This document shows, piece by piece, positions 47,758 through 58,775 of a DNA stretch of 64,000 nucleotides. Under the pieces are notes generated by a model. The model was not told the origin of the DNA. It did not search any database and saw only the letters and a list, made by a program, of their open reading frames with translations. The translations under genes were made by a program, and so were the position numbers. The stretch covers positions 9,796,620 through 9,860,619 of the forward strand of contig CM069594.1 in the NCBI GenBank assembly GCA_035771175.1, read 5' to 3'. Each line of letters opens with the position of its first letter. The first letter of the stretch is position 1. Source of the stretch: Paratinospora sagittata (taxonomy: Eukaryota > Streptophyta > Magnoliopsida > Ranunculales > Menispermaceae).

Positions 47758-48303
47758 TGTTGCGACTTCCTCTGTAAGGTGACGTCGTAATCAACATAGA
47801 ATATCACATACACTGTACATAAATGTATACAATACTTTATCAGCCATCCACATAACCTAATTTTTGCAAAATATTTGACGATATATCCCTATAAAATGGA
47901 CATAATCACATATCTCCTGATTAACATCATTCATTATCCACATTAAAACTATCATCTCACACATCCAAATATCATACATTCCCACATCAAAGTCTATAAC
48001 CACATATCTGTTTCATATTCCACCACTCTACTCATCTATATGATATTATATATAATATGAGGTGATATCTATCTATATATATATATATATACCAAAATAA
48101 ATACATGCTCAAGAACTAGCTTCCATGCATTCGATTTCTAAAACATGCAAGGTTTTATAAATTACACACCCATCTCCTTCCTTCTAGGCAATAGAGTGGG
48201 TCTAACATCTCGTCTGTGCCTCAACAAGAGAAGCCACAGCTTCGCATTACTCATTGTCAATTCAAATCATTTCTAGAATTTTAATCCTAGTTAGGACCGT
48301 CCT

Positions 48304-49077
48304 TGTTACTCTCAATTAAATTAGATATTTTAATCTTGCAAGCGTACAATAATCAATTGTAGTACTCACAAGTTCGATCCAATAGAGATTAACTAGTGTG
48401 ACAACAAAGAGAAGAATAATTAATCAAATTCAATAATAAAAACAACTAAGGCATATAAGATTCATTCTATTAATTCATGAAAACAATTTTAAATAATTAT
48501 TACTTGGTTAAAATTGAATAAAAAGCCATTTGAACCCATTCCAAACAATGATGTTGGTCCCTCCTTCCAATAGGTTGCATTCTTTTCCCCCTTTTTCTCC
48601 CAAATCTTCACCAATTTGTAGTTATCTCCAAGGTTTCTTTCTAAAACCCATCTCCATCTTCTCTCCAAAAACCCTAGGCACGTCTTCTTTCTTCTTCTTC
48701 TCTTTTGTTATTTGAGTTGTTGGAACAACTATAGAGTGCTCCTTACTGTATTTTAACTAAAACTCCACCTTTCATGTGGGCCTCCATTATTTAATCCTAA
48801 AAAATAAAATAAATAAATAAATAAACTTAACTAAAACATCAAACACCACTTTAATAAATAAATAAATAAATATAAACAAAACATCAATTGTTCATGGAAG
48901 AGTGTTCACTTGTGTATTTTATTATTATTCCTTAAACCACAAAGAACGTTATATTTTTCCAAAATCACCAAAATTATGAAATTGTGAATAAAACCTTAAT
49001 TTTGGACATTTCATTATGCTTTTACGATGCATTTTAATAAAAAGAAAGCTTTAATTGAAAAAATAATCAAATTATCA
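48304..49077 (-). repeat. 3' LTR of the Athila element, internally deleted
   Basis: 774 bp, starting TGTTACTCTC and ending TATCA. It matches both ends of the right LTR but lacks about 780 bp of its middle: the deletion lies near 48540-48552, equivalent to about 59002-59815 in the other copy. Confidence 0.88.
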
Positions 49078-50236
49078 TACCCCCAACCAACATTTTGCTA
49101 GTCCCTAGCAAAAAATGTGACACAAGTATCCTACTAACTTCCATACTACGTAGACAATGTTCACCATTTCAAACCCATCATTCAGCATTATATTTATCAA
49201 TCCAAGGCATATGTTATAACACATATATTGGCCATCCAATTCACAAAAGACCTCTAAGTCACGAAGCATGAAATCCTGACAATGCAAGAAAAACTCTAAC
49301 TCCTATTGAGCCTAAAACTTCGGTTTGTAATTGAAGGAATGTGGTAATCTCCCTTACACCTAGAGCATTTAGTCAAACTAATTATCTCAATCCAAACTGA
49401 ATTTGTGTAAGGATGGCAAAGTCTTGATCACTCACTACAAGAAATAAAAGAATTAACAATAAAATTTTATCTTGTAGTGACTACCTTTAATGGCCGAACG
49501 TATTATCTACCATGTTCAAGAGGCCCTTATATCCTCATAAGCTAATACACCCTTTTTTTTCACCATTCTTTTTTTTTTTTTGCAATACTATACTACTATA
49601 TATACTTTAGACTACTTAAGAAGATGACAAACCAGTTATTAAGACCTAGTCCAACCTTATGCCCCATGCTTGAGGAAGTCCACTTTGGGGAGGGTTAAAA
49701 ACTTAATTCTAGGCCAAGCTAGATGTGTGAGTGCAAATTTAGGAATCGAAGACTTTCTATTTATTATAAGAGTCTCATGAAAAAGACTTATACTATTAAC
49801 CATTTCCTAGACAAACACCATTTGCCTTGGATCAACAATCTTCACATTAAAATAAATAGATTTGCACTAGTAAACCCTTTTTTTTTTTTTTTTTTGAAAG
49901 AAAGAGATGAAAACAACCTATGAAGATGGAAACAAAGACCTAATGACCGACAACTAAAATTAATGCATAACTAAAACTAACCATATGAAACATTGTCCTC
50001 AATGTTTAGAAAAATAACATAAGGACAAAATAAAGAAATGAGAGGAGGAAAGAGAATTACCTGTAGTAAGTGAGATGAGAATGAATAACACATGTAAAGA
50101 AGAAATACGAACTACAAAACATGAAAGAAAATGCATGCCTACACTAAGCAGAAATATATGAAAAAGAGCAGATTAATCCTGATAAACAGGATCCTCCAAA
50201 GGTGTGGATGCATCCTGTCTCCAAAACTGGCTTTAA
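49078..50236. other. 3' untranslated part of the Athila element
   Basis: About 1.16 kb between the integrase remnant and the LTR. The polypurine tract lies at 49080-49091 (CCCCCAACCAAC on plus). Poly-T tracts occur near 49553-49580 and 49878-49897. No envelope-like frame or other gene was recognised. Confidence 0.65.
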
Positions 50237-51240
50237 TCATTGACCGTTCACCTTAAAAATATTGCCACTATTGGGATTCTCTATCTCTACAACCCCATAA
50301 GGATATACAGTTTTAAAAACAAAAGGGTCAATCCACCTAGAACGAAGCTTTCCAGGAAACAAGTGCAAACACGAATTATACAAGAGAACTTTCTGATTAG
50401 GCTCAAAAGTTTTTCGCAGAATGTGTTTGTCATGAAAGACTTTCATTTTGTCCTTGTATATTCGAGCACTCTCATAAGCCTCATTTCGAATCTCATCCAA
50501 CTCATTAAGTTGAAGTTTTCAAAGCTCTGCGGCAGTGTTAGGGTTAAAATTGCAAGTTTTTATGGCCCAATACGCTTTATGCTCCAATTCTACAGGCAAG
50601 TGACAGGGTTTCCCATAAATCAAGCAATAGGAAGACATACCAATCAGGATTTAAATGCAATACGGTAAGCCCACAATGCATCTGTAAGTCGTAGGGACCA
50701 ATCCTTTTGAGTTGGATTCACCATTTTTTCTAAGATTCTTTTGATTTCCCTATTGGCAGGCTCGACCTGACCACTAGTTTGTGGATGGTATGGGGTAGCT
50801 ACTTTATGAGTAATGCCATATTTTCTCATTAAAGACAATCAAAAGGCCTATTACAAAAGTGCTTACCCTTATCACTAATAATGGCACGAGGGATACCAAA
50901 GCGAGACAAAATATTTTCTTTTACACATCGATGACAAGCCTTACAAAAAATGTGAGCATCTTTAAACAAAGTTAGCCAATAAAATCCACATTGCAAAATC
51001 TTTGCAACAATTTTCTTACTAGAAAAATGACCGCCACAAGCTTCAAAATGACAAAAGGAGAGTATGCTAGCAAACTCATTCTCAAGAAATCATCTCCTAA
51101 TAATTTGATCTGGGCAACATTTAAACAAATAAGGATCATCCCAAAAAAAATGCTTTACCTCAGACAATAACTTCAATCTATCTTGTTTACTCCAATGAAT
51201 AGGCAATTTACCTATAACAAGATAATTAGCAATATCAGCA
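50237..51240 (-). pseudogene. Athila integrase with core deletion
   Basis: Minus-strand pieces: zinc finger near 51060-50930 (HFEACGGHFS, then CKACHRC), directly joined to KENILSRFGIPRAIISD. Roughly 60 residues, including the first catalytic Asp region, are missing at the join near 50930. The core end ([19 protein letters not shown]) and C-terminal part ([20 protein letters not shown]) follow at 50838-50237. Stops occur near 50840 and 50505. Inactive. Confidence 0.85.
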
Positions 51241-51242
51241 AT

Positions 51243-52061
51243 CTAAGGTAATTGAGTAATATAGGAAATATATTCATCAGGGAAATAATCATTAATAGGC
51301 AATGTCTCCAAGGAATCAGATACCACAAGCCTAGATAGGTGGTCTACAACTACGTTCTCTACTCCTTTCTTATCCTTGATAAGTAAATCAAATTCCTTAA
51401 GTAATAAAATCCACCTAAGGAGTCTAGGCTTTGTATCTTTCTTTGCCAGAAGATACTTCAAAGCAACATGGTCTGTAAAGATAACAATTTGAGATCCTAT
51501 CAAGTAGGACCTAAACTTTTCAAGTGCAAAGACTACCGCTAGAAGTTCCTTTTCAGTAGTAGTATAGTTCATCTAGGCGCTATTCAAGGTCTTACTGGCA
51601 TAGTAGATAACATAAGGCTTTTTATCTTTTATTTGCCCTAAAACTGCCCCAACTGCATAGTCACTAGCATCACACATGATCTCAAAAGGTAAACTCCAAT
51701 CAGGAGGCTGCATTATGGGTGCAGAAGTCAACATATTCTTCAACTTTACGAAAGCTTCTTGACAGGCCTCTGTCCAATCAAATGAGTTTTCCTTTGATAG
51801 AAGGTTACAAAGTGGTCTGGATATGACACTAAAGTCTTTAATAAACCTTCTATAAAATCCTGCATGGCCTAAAAAGGATCTAACATCCTTAATGGATTTT
51901 GGGGTAGGCAAGTTAGAAATCAAATCAATCTTAGCCTTATCTACATCAATTTCTTTAGGAGAAACAATATGTCCAAGTACAATCCCTTTAGAAACCATGA
52001 AATGACATTTCTCCCAATTCAAAGTCAAGTTAGTCTCTTCACAATCAAATTGTTTAAACAA
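51243..52061 (-). pseudogene. Athila RT thumb, connection and RNase H
   Basis: WEKCHFMVSKGIVLGH and RSFLGHAGFYRRFIKDF belong to the RT thumb/connection. LPFEIMCDASDYAVGAVLG begins RNase H with its Asp. After a stop at 51573 the frame continues as [33 protein letters not shown] and VVVDHLSRL. Both RNase H Asp motifs (CDAS and TDH) remain. Confidence 0.88.
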
Positions 52062-52550
52062 TCATCAAAGGAGTCACCAAACACAGAAAAATAATCCATA
52101 AATACGTCAAGGATTCGCTCAACCATGTCATTAAATATACTCAACATGCATCTTTGGGGCGTGGCTGGTGCATTACATAGCCCAAACGACATCCTCCTAT
52201 AAGCAAATGTCCCAAAAGGACAAGTAAAGGTCATCTTCTCTTGGTCCTCAAGTGCAATCTCTATATGATTATACCCGGAATAGCCATCTAGGAATCAGTA
52301 ATATGGGTGGCCAACTACTCTTTCTAAGATTTGGTCCATGAAAGGCAAGGGAAAATGATTTTTCCTAGTTAAGACATTCAATTTTCTGTAGTCAATGCAA
52401 ACTCTCCAACCAGTGGTGACCCTAGTGGGGATCAACTCATTGTCATTATTTTTAACTATAGTGATGCCAGACTTTTTTGGGACAACTTGACCCACTGACT
52501 ATCAGAGATAAGGTATGTGATCCCAACATCTAGTAACTTAACGACTTATG
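52025..52550 (-). pseudogene. Athila reverse transcriptase core
   Basis: From the solo LTR edge, KLLDVGITYLISDSQWV leads to VVPKKSGITIVKNNDNELI and RVCIDYRKLN, then MTFTCPFGTFAYRRM. The catalytic FMDDF box reads FMDYFSVF, so the second Asp is Tyr. A stop lies before FLDGYSGY near 52295, and a frameshift near 52040. Confidence 0.87.
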
Positions 52551-54380
52551 TGATAGGCACCAAAGAGGGGGGTGAATTGGGTGTAATGGCCGGTTTTGAA
52601 ATTTTCTAAGTTCTTTAGTGGAATCTTTAAGATGATACAAGTAAATGCTTTAAAAATCAAAGTCCATGAATGTAAAGTGCGGAAATAAAGAGGACACAAT
52701 GATTTTTACATGGTTCGAAAAAATCTTTTTCCTATCTCCACGCCTAGAGAAACCGTCTCTAGGATTCCACTATACCGGGTTCACTTCAAGGATGTCAACC
52801 AAACCTTTACAACGTCTTTTTCAAAGTTCAAGAAAAACCTATCATTTTCACGGGCTAAGAAATAACCACTAGTTCCTTTTTCAAGGGCAAAGGAAAGCCG
52901 ATATCTTTTTCGCGGGCTAAGGAAAAACCACTTGACCCTTTTCAAGATAAAGGGTGACACTAGACCTTGATTCCAATCTTGGAATCGTACTATCACTTTA
53001 ACTTGGTTTGTTTCAACCTTGAAACAATCCAAGAGACTGTTAACAATGATTATAATGTTTGTTCTATACACTAGAACAATTATAATGAAGCTCACAATAC
53101 ATATTCACCAATACAAAATATGAAAATTTAAGCTCAATGAGAGAGAGAGATCTTACAATGATTTTACCTTCCTTGCATAAGATTGCTCATCAAAAATGAA
53201 TTTGAGGATGCTTTAAATTATGCATGAAATGCAAGCTTTGAAATCAACTCATTTGGTTTCAAACAATTTACTCTAGGGCTTTCAAAACATGAGAAATGGT
53301 TTGATTTTGAAAAATCATTCAATGCACTTACATTTTTGTCTCTCTTGTATTCTCCCTTAATTATAATGGCTAGAGAAGGTGTATTTATAGATTAGGAATG
53401 AGTACTAGCTGTTGGAGACCAAGATATAGCGGTTGGGGGGACAAAAATTGAGTTTTCAGACGTTGGAAACGCACCCAGGAAACCCAGAACGGCTATAACA
53501 AGCTATAGCTCTTCAATAGCCCGCTATTGCAGAAAAATAGGGTTAATAGCGCGCTATTGGTGGTGATAGCGCGTTTTTGCACTGTTGTGCGCTGCGCTTT
53601 TGTAAATTTTATTTCTCTTATTTTCCTGACTTATCCTAAACCAAATATAGGCATATAATAGCTTAAAATTTATGGAAAGAACGTTCCGGAACCATTGGAA
53701 GCATTTCCGAAGCCATCGGAGAAAGCTATCAAACACTTTTAAAGGATTAAAGTTTATTTGGGCATACAGTGTAAGAACTTGGGTTTCCATAATATTTTGA
53801 AATTCTAAATTTATGAAATTATTTGGGGAACAAATTATGATTGAAATAGATTTAGTTTGATGATTAAAACACTTTGAAATCAACAATTAAACAACCAAAC
53901 AAGATTTTGATGAAAATCAAAACAATTTTGATTATTTCGAAAAACTTTGTAGAAATGTGATTTTAATAAAAACAATTTCAAATATGACTCAAACAAGTTT
54001 GAAATAGTTAGTGAACATAAGCCAAACATGTTTGAACATTTGAAAATCATTTTAGACAAAATCTAATGCATGCATAATATGTAAGAGAGAAGTTGAGCAA
54101 ACTAAAACCAAGGAAAGCTACATCCTAATTCTAGACACACAAAGACTCTAAACCTCATAATTTTTTCTTTCCTTCAAGTTGTCCATGCTTTGAATGTTGT
54201 TGATCCTTTGCTTTGATCCTTTGTTTGAGGGACTTGAAGTACTTTGATCTTCTATTGGCTCTTCTTCGCTTATGGTGCTAAAGCATACTTAGTTCAAATA
54301 TTAGCACCAAATTACATATTGTTTGTTAGCATCAAAACACTTAGAAGAGTGCTAAGTGGAGACCCACGCTTAGGCCAACA
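52551..54380 (-). mobile_element. solo SIRE-type LTR (1830 bp) in the Athila RT gene
   Basis: Starts TGATAGGCACCAAAGAGG, ends TTAGGCCAACA. TSD TTATG (52546-52550) and TTCTG (54381-54385), one mismatch. It shares the GGGGTGAATTGGGTGTAATG left end and TTAGCACCAAATTACATAT right end with the LTR at 9518-11960. Removing it and one TSD restores the Athila reading frame (..VVIAE then VVKLLD..). It carries GCTAT-based palindromes in place of the GCGTCC array. Confidence 0.9.
53488..53590. repeat. cluster of GCTAT palindromes
   Basis: Contains AGCTATAGCT at about 53494, the near-palindrome CAATAGCCCGCTATTG at 53514-53529, the perfect 14-base palindrome AATAGCGCGCTATT at 53545-53558, and GATAGCGCG just after. 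Confidence 0.8.
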
Positions 54381-54385
54381 TTCTG

Positions 54386-54713
54386 CTATAACCACCTCTT
54401 TCATGTTAGGATTCAATCTTCGTTGCATTTAACGAGATGGTTTTGCATTATCTTCTAAGTGAATCTTATGAGTACACACTAAAGGGCTAATACCTTTTAT
54501 ATCAACAATGGTCCAACCTATTGCATCTTTATGTTGCTTAAGGACCTTAAGCAATTTTTCCTCTTGAGTAGGATCAAGATGAGAGGAAATAACCATAGGA
54601 AAAGTTTCATCCTGTCCCAAAAATGCATATTTGAGTTCTAAGGGTAATGATTTTAGCTCAAGAATAGGTGGGTGGACAGTTGATGGGAAAATTTTGGAAT
54701 CACCCAGGGGCAA
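54386..54713 (-). pseudogene. Athila pre-RT segment
   Basis: HLDPTQEEKLLKVLKQHKDA, then DIKGISPLVCTHKIHLED, is the conserved lead-in to Athila RT. After a stop near 54429, NPNMKEVVIAE continues to the solo LTR border. Confidence 0.85.
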
Positions 54714-54731
54714 CTCCTCAAAACGCGTCCT

Positions 54732-55345
54732 TCACTTATCAATTTCCATAATGGGGGCAAAATCCAAGAAAGTAGAAACATATTCAAATAAAGCATATTC
54801 ATCACAAGTAGTACAATGAACTAAACAAGCCTCTAGAGGGTCTAGACATCTAGACAAGTGTTGTTGATCGTGGACAATAGATTCAAGCATGTTCACCTCA
54901 CACACATCAACATCGTCACCATCCCTTGGTTGCTTACAAATATTAAAGATATTCAATTCCAAAGTCATATTGCCAAAGGATAATTTCATCACACTATTCC
55001 TACAATTAATTAAAGCATTTGAAGTTGCTAAGAATGGGTGACCTAAAATAACAAGAATTTGAGTGTTTACATCCATTACAGGTTGTGTCCAAAACAATGA
55101 AATCAACTGGAAAAAAAAAATTATCAATTTGAACTAACACATATTCAACTACCCCCTCTTGGCACCTTGACTGAATGATCAACCAATTGAAGTGTGACTT
55201 TGGTAGCTTTCAACTCACCAAGTCCAAGCTGCTCATATATTGAGTAGGGGAAGAGATTAACACTAGCCCCAAGATCAAGTAAGGCACGCTCAATCCTAAA
55301 GTTCCCTATGACACATGAAATGATAGGGAAACCAAGATCTTTATA
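54732..55345 (-). pseudogene. Athila protease region
   Basis: Around 55305-55190 the minus strand encodes FRIERALLDLGASVNLFPYS; LDLGAS is the Athila version of the aspartic protease site. ILGHPFLATSNALINCRN and KLSFGNMTLELNIFNICK follow at about 55060-54930. Frame breaks lie near 55130 and 55345. Confidence 0.85.
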
Positions 55346-55347
55346 CT

Positions 55348-55993
55348 TTAGTGGGGTCTTATGTTGAATGCATTAACATGTTCAGTCAAGAAAGCTTTCT
55401 TTTGGCTATTCAAAGTACGCTTGATTGTACATAAATCCTTAAAAAATTTAGCATATGATGGAATTTGTTTTATAACATCCAACAAGGGAATGTTGATTTT
55501 AACTTGCTTGAAGACTTCTAAAATATCAGCATTGGGAGTCTTCTGAGGTGATTGTAACCTTTGGGGAAATGGAGCTGGGATGGGACAATACAATTCCTCG
55601 GGTGGCTCTGATTAAGTAGGATCATGCTCACCCTCTAGTGTAGGAGATTCCTTAGGTTGATCAACCTTCATTGGAATTTCCTTATTAATGACCTTGTTAT
55701 TCCTTAAAGTGGTGATGGACTTAACATGTTCTTGAGGGGAGTCTAAAGAGCTTGAGCCATTTACACCAAATTGACCTTTTGGATTTGGTTGGGGTTGAGA
55801 TGGAAACTTCCCTTTTTCTTGTGCACCTAACGATGAGGGAAGCTTTGAAATGGAATTTCTTAGCTCATTTAAGGTTTGCATTGTTTGATTATTAATATTC
55901 ATTTGACTCTGCATGAATGTCTGAAATGTTTCCTCAAGAGACCTGTTTTGGGGAGGTACATATGGAGCAAAATTACTAGGATAGGAGTATTAG
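55348..55993 (-). pseudogene. Athila gag C-terminal part
   Basis: From the solo LTR edge: FAPYVPPQNRSLEETFQ, then MNINNQTMQTLNELRNSISK and a Pro/Gln-rich stretch. 55348-55593 gives FKQVKINIPLLDVIKQIPSY, the segment before the protease. A stop near 55612 separates the two. Confidence 0.83.
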
Positions 55994-57379
55994 TGTAATA
56001 CCTTAGGTTTGCACACAAAAAAAAAAAAATTTGAACTTCGAGCAGGGTGCCCTAACCTTCAGGCACATGCCCGAACCTTCGGGCACCCTTTTTTTCCTAT
56101 TTAAGGAACCCCCCCTCCTCATTTCTCACACCAAAATCGTTTCTCCTTGTGATTTTTCTTCTCTTTCTCTCACTCATTTCGAGTTTTTGTCTTCTCTTTT
56201 GAGTCTCTCTTCGCGGTGCAACGCTGTTCTGCTGGAGGGAAGGAGCCAGTTCGCGAAGGAGTTTTTATCGAAAGGTGGGGAACGAAACATAGGTTTGCGT
56301 GTCTTATAACTTTTATTAAAGTTTACGTTCATTTATCATTATGTCTACTATTCATTTACAATGCATTATTGCGTATAATGTTTATACTTGTCATACTTAT
56401 GCCTGTATATTTGGAGTTCATGTATTACATTGTTTCTATGCCGGATTAATGGTCAATCTTGCTCAACCAGACTCAATCTTGTCCTCAGTAACTTTAAATA
56501 GTGAACGGGAAGCAGCGTGCTGCTCTAGACGATTGGTATTTAAGTAGACCTCGTGTCTCACCTCTCAACTGGAGACTGATCTGGTTGGTCTTATTTGAAA
56601 GCTATCAGCTTATACAAGTAATACTGAATGTCCTAACCTTGCACGTGGTGATACCGACCCTGATAAGGATCACCAGACGTTGCCAAATCCTGTCTAATGT
56701 TAAGTAAAGACCTGACCAGTTCATGCATTGGCATCATACATAAGCACCACCTAGGGATGTATGTGGTTTATGACTCATAGAATAGTTAGAAGCAATGCTC
56801 ACTATGAATATTTCTTTGGAGAGGGACGTATAATGAGAACCTGACTACTCCTGGGGAGGGACATCTACACGTAAATCCAGAGCGTCGTTCTTGAGGAGGG
56901 ACGTACAATGAGAATCCGGCTACTCCTAGGGAGGGACATCTGTACGTGAACTCGGGCGACGTACAATCATGAAACCAATACGATATGGTGTCATGCATAC
57001 ATACATGTTGGATTGATTATGATGCTCTGATGTGTATTTATGATATTTGATTATGAAGTTTGCTTTATTAATTGTTATATTCACGAACTATTTTACCCAT
57101 TGAGCGTGTAGCTCGCCCCGTTGTTATCCAATTTTTCACAGGAGATTAGGGTGGACTGGATACAGGTTTTTGGGCCCACATATTTGTACCCTTTGTATTA
57201 TTTATTGGGGATTTTAGGAGGATGTTCCCTTAACTATTTCACGTACAATATATTTTGAAATTAATTAAATTAGACTTGTACTTAATAGTGTTTCCGCGCA
57301 CTCGATTATTGTTATAATGCATTCGCGCCCCGTCCGTGAGTGTCCTGTCGGTTTAGGAGCGTCCGGGCAGAGTGTGACA
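55994..57379 (+). mobile_element. solo LTR (1386 bp), TGTAATACC family, in Athila gag
   Basis: Starts TGTAATACC, ends CAGAGTGTGACA. TSD ATTAG (55989-55993) and ATTGG (57380-57384), one transition. Similar along its length, in opposite orientation, to the LTRs at 26376 and 28806 (shared ATTATACTCAA/TTGCGTATAAT region, GGTTGGTCTTATTTGAAAGC and others). Open frames inside are spurious. Confidence 0.88.
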
Positions 57380-57384
57380 ATTGG

Positions 57385-58523
57385 CACTTGGGCCATCTCT
57401 CCAACTAAAATTGGGGTGATTTCTCCAATTATAATTGTTGGCATTTTGAACAAATGGAGTAAAAGGCCTTTGATAGGCGATCATGACATTTGCTTGGTCA
57501 TGTAACACTTCTTTAAAACCAGGGATTGCAAGGCAATCCTTAGTAGTATGTTCATGAGTGTCACAAATCCCACAAACCTCTTCTGGAAGAGTATTAGCCT
57601 TAGCAGTGTCCTTCCCATGTTTTATGGCTTCAACTTTTCTAGTCAAATCTAGTTTGGCATTTATATCATCATCCTCCTTAAGAAGATAAATTCCGCCTTT
57701 GGCATTGGGTTTATTTTTATTAGTTTTGTCATTCTTTTAGTACTTTCCCAAGATTGGACATTTTCTGCTAACTCATCAAAATAGTCCCAAGCTTCCTCGG
57801 GGTCTTTATTAAGAAATTCTTCATTACACATCATTTCCACAAATTGGCGTGTTTGAGATGTCAAACCATCATAGAAGCAGTTTATAGTATGCCATATTTC
57901 ATAGCCATGATGAGGAAAACTTAATAACAACTCTTTAAAGCGCTCCCAACATCGAAAAAATGTCTCGTTGTCCTTTTGGGCGAAACTCATGATTTGCCTC
58001 CTAAGGGTATTGGTCTTATGAGTAGGGAAGAATTTCTTTAAAAACTCCCTGGTCATTTCCTGCTATGTGCCAATAAACCTAGGCTTTAAGGCATTAAGCC
58101 ATGTCTTAGCCTTTTCCTTTAATGCGAAAGGAAATAGCTTTAGTTTCACTACATCTTCACTAATGTTAGGGGGGTGTTGCACAGTTGCACACACCTCATC
58201 AAATTCTTTTAGGTGCAAGTAAGGACTTTCAAAATCTAAGCCATGAAATTTGAGCAGCAATTGGATGACTCCCAGCTTCAAATCAAAGTGCCAGCATTAG
58301 TTGGGAATATCATACATGATGGAGAACTACAACTAGTAGGTTGCAGATAGTCACGCAGTGTTCGCATAGGTTGGTCTATGTATTGGTCCATGTGGTCTCC
58401 GTTATCCCCGTGGTTACTCGCATTATCAACCATTTTATGAACAACTTGAAGATTAGCACTATCCTCTGAGTGTGAGTCAGATCTAATCAAGCGGCTTGTG
58501 TAATCACGTTGCCACTTGCTCAT
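57385..58523 (-). pseudogene. Athila gag N-terminal and central part
   Basis: 58523 to 58278 holds the N-terminal arm (MSKWQRDYTSRLIRSDSHSE). 58063-58281 has LKEFDEVCATVQ and FPFALKEKAKTWLNALKP, the Retrotrans_gag core. 57661-58056 continues with LKKFFPTHKTNTLRRQI and FYDGLTSQTRQFVE. A zinc-knuckle-like CGICDTHEHTTKDC lies at about 57575-57535. Stops at 58057-58062 and 57740 and the solo LTR at the end disrupt it. The gag frame begins about 250 bp inside the 5' LTR. Confidence 0.88.
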
Positions 58524-58751
58524 GCAATATGATGAAAACCTAAAAACTACCTACACTACTAAGGTCGCAGGATCACACAAGATGCAAACCTAAACTATAA
58601 ATTTAATAATAAAGAAATACTTATCGTGCTTTACTAACGCGATCCTGCAGTCCTTCAGACTCTGCAAAACAAAGCAAAATGGAGATTAGAAAAATAAAAT
58701 AAAAATATAATAAAAGGATTTTCGTAACTTTGTTTTTGTCACACGCTGCAA

Positions 58752-58769
58752 TTCCCGACAACAATGCCA
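58752..58769 (-). other. primer binding site of the Athila element (tRNA-Asp type)
   Basis: The minus strand reads TGGCATTGTTGTCGGGAA against the usual TGGCGCCGTTGCCGGGGA of this group. Most of the four or so differences are C-to-T or G-to-A changes. It sits six bases inside the LTR at 58776. Confidence 0.85.
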
Positions 58770-58775
58770 AAAACT

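Noticed and set aside
49078..50236. An envelope-like gene expected in some Athila elements
   Set aside because: The stretch after integrase has only short AT-rich frames with no signal peptide or membrane-anchor pattern.
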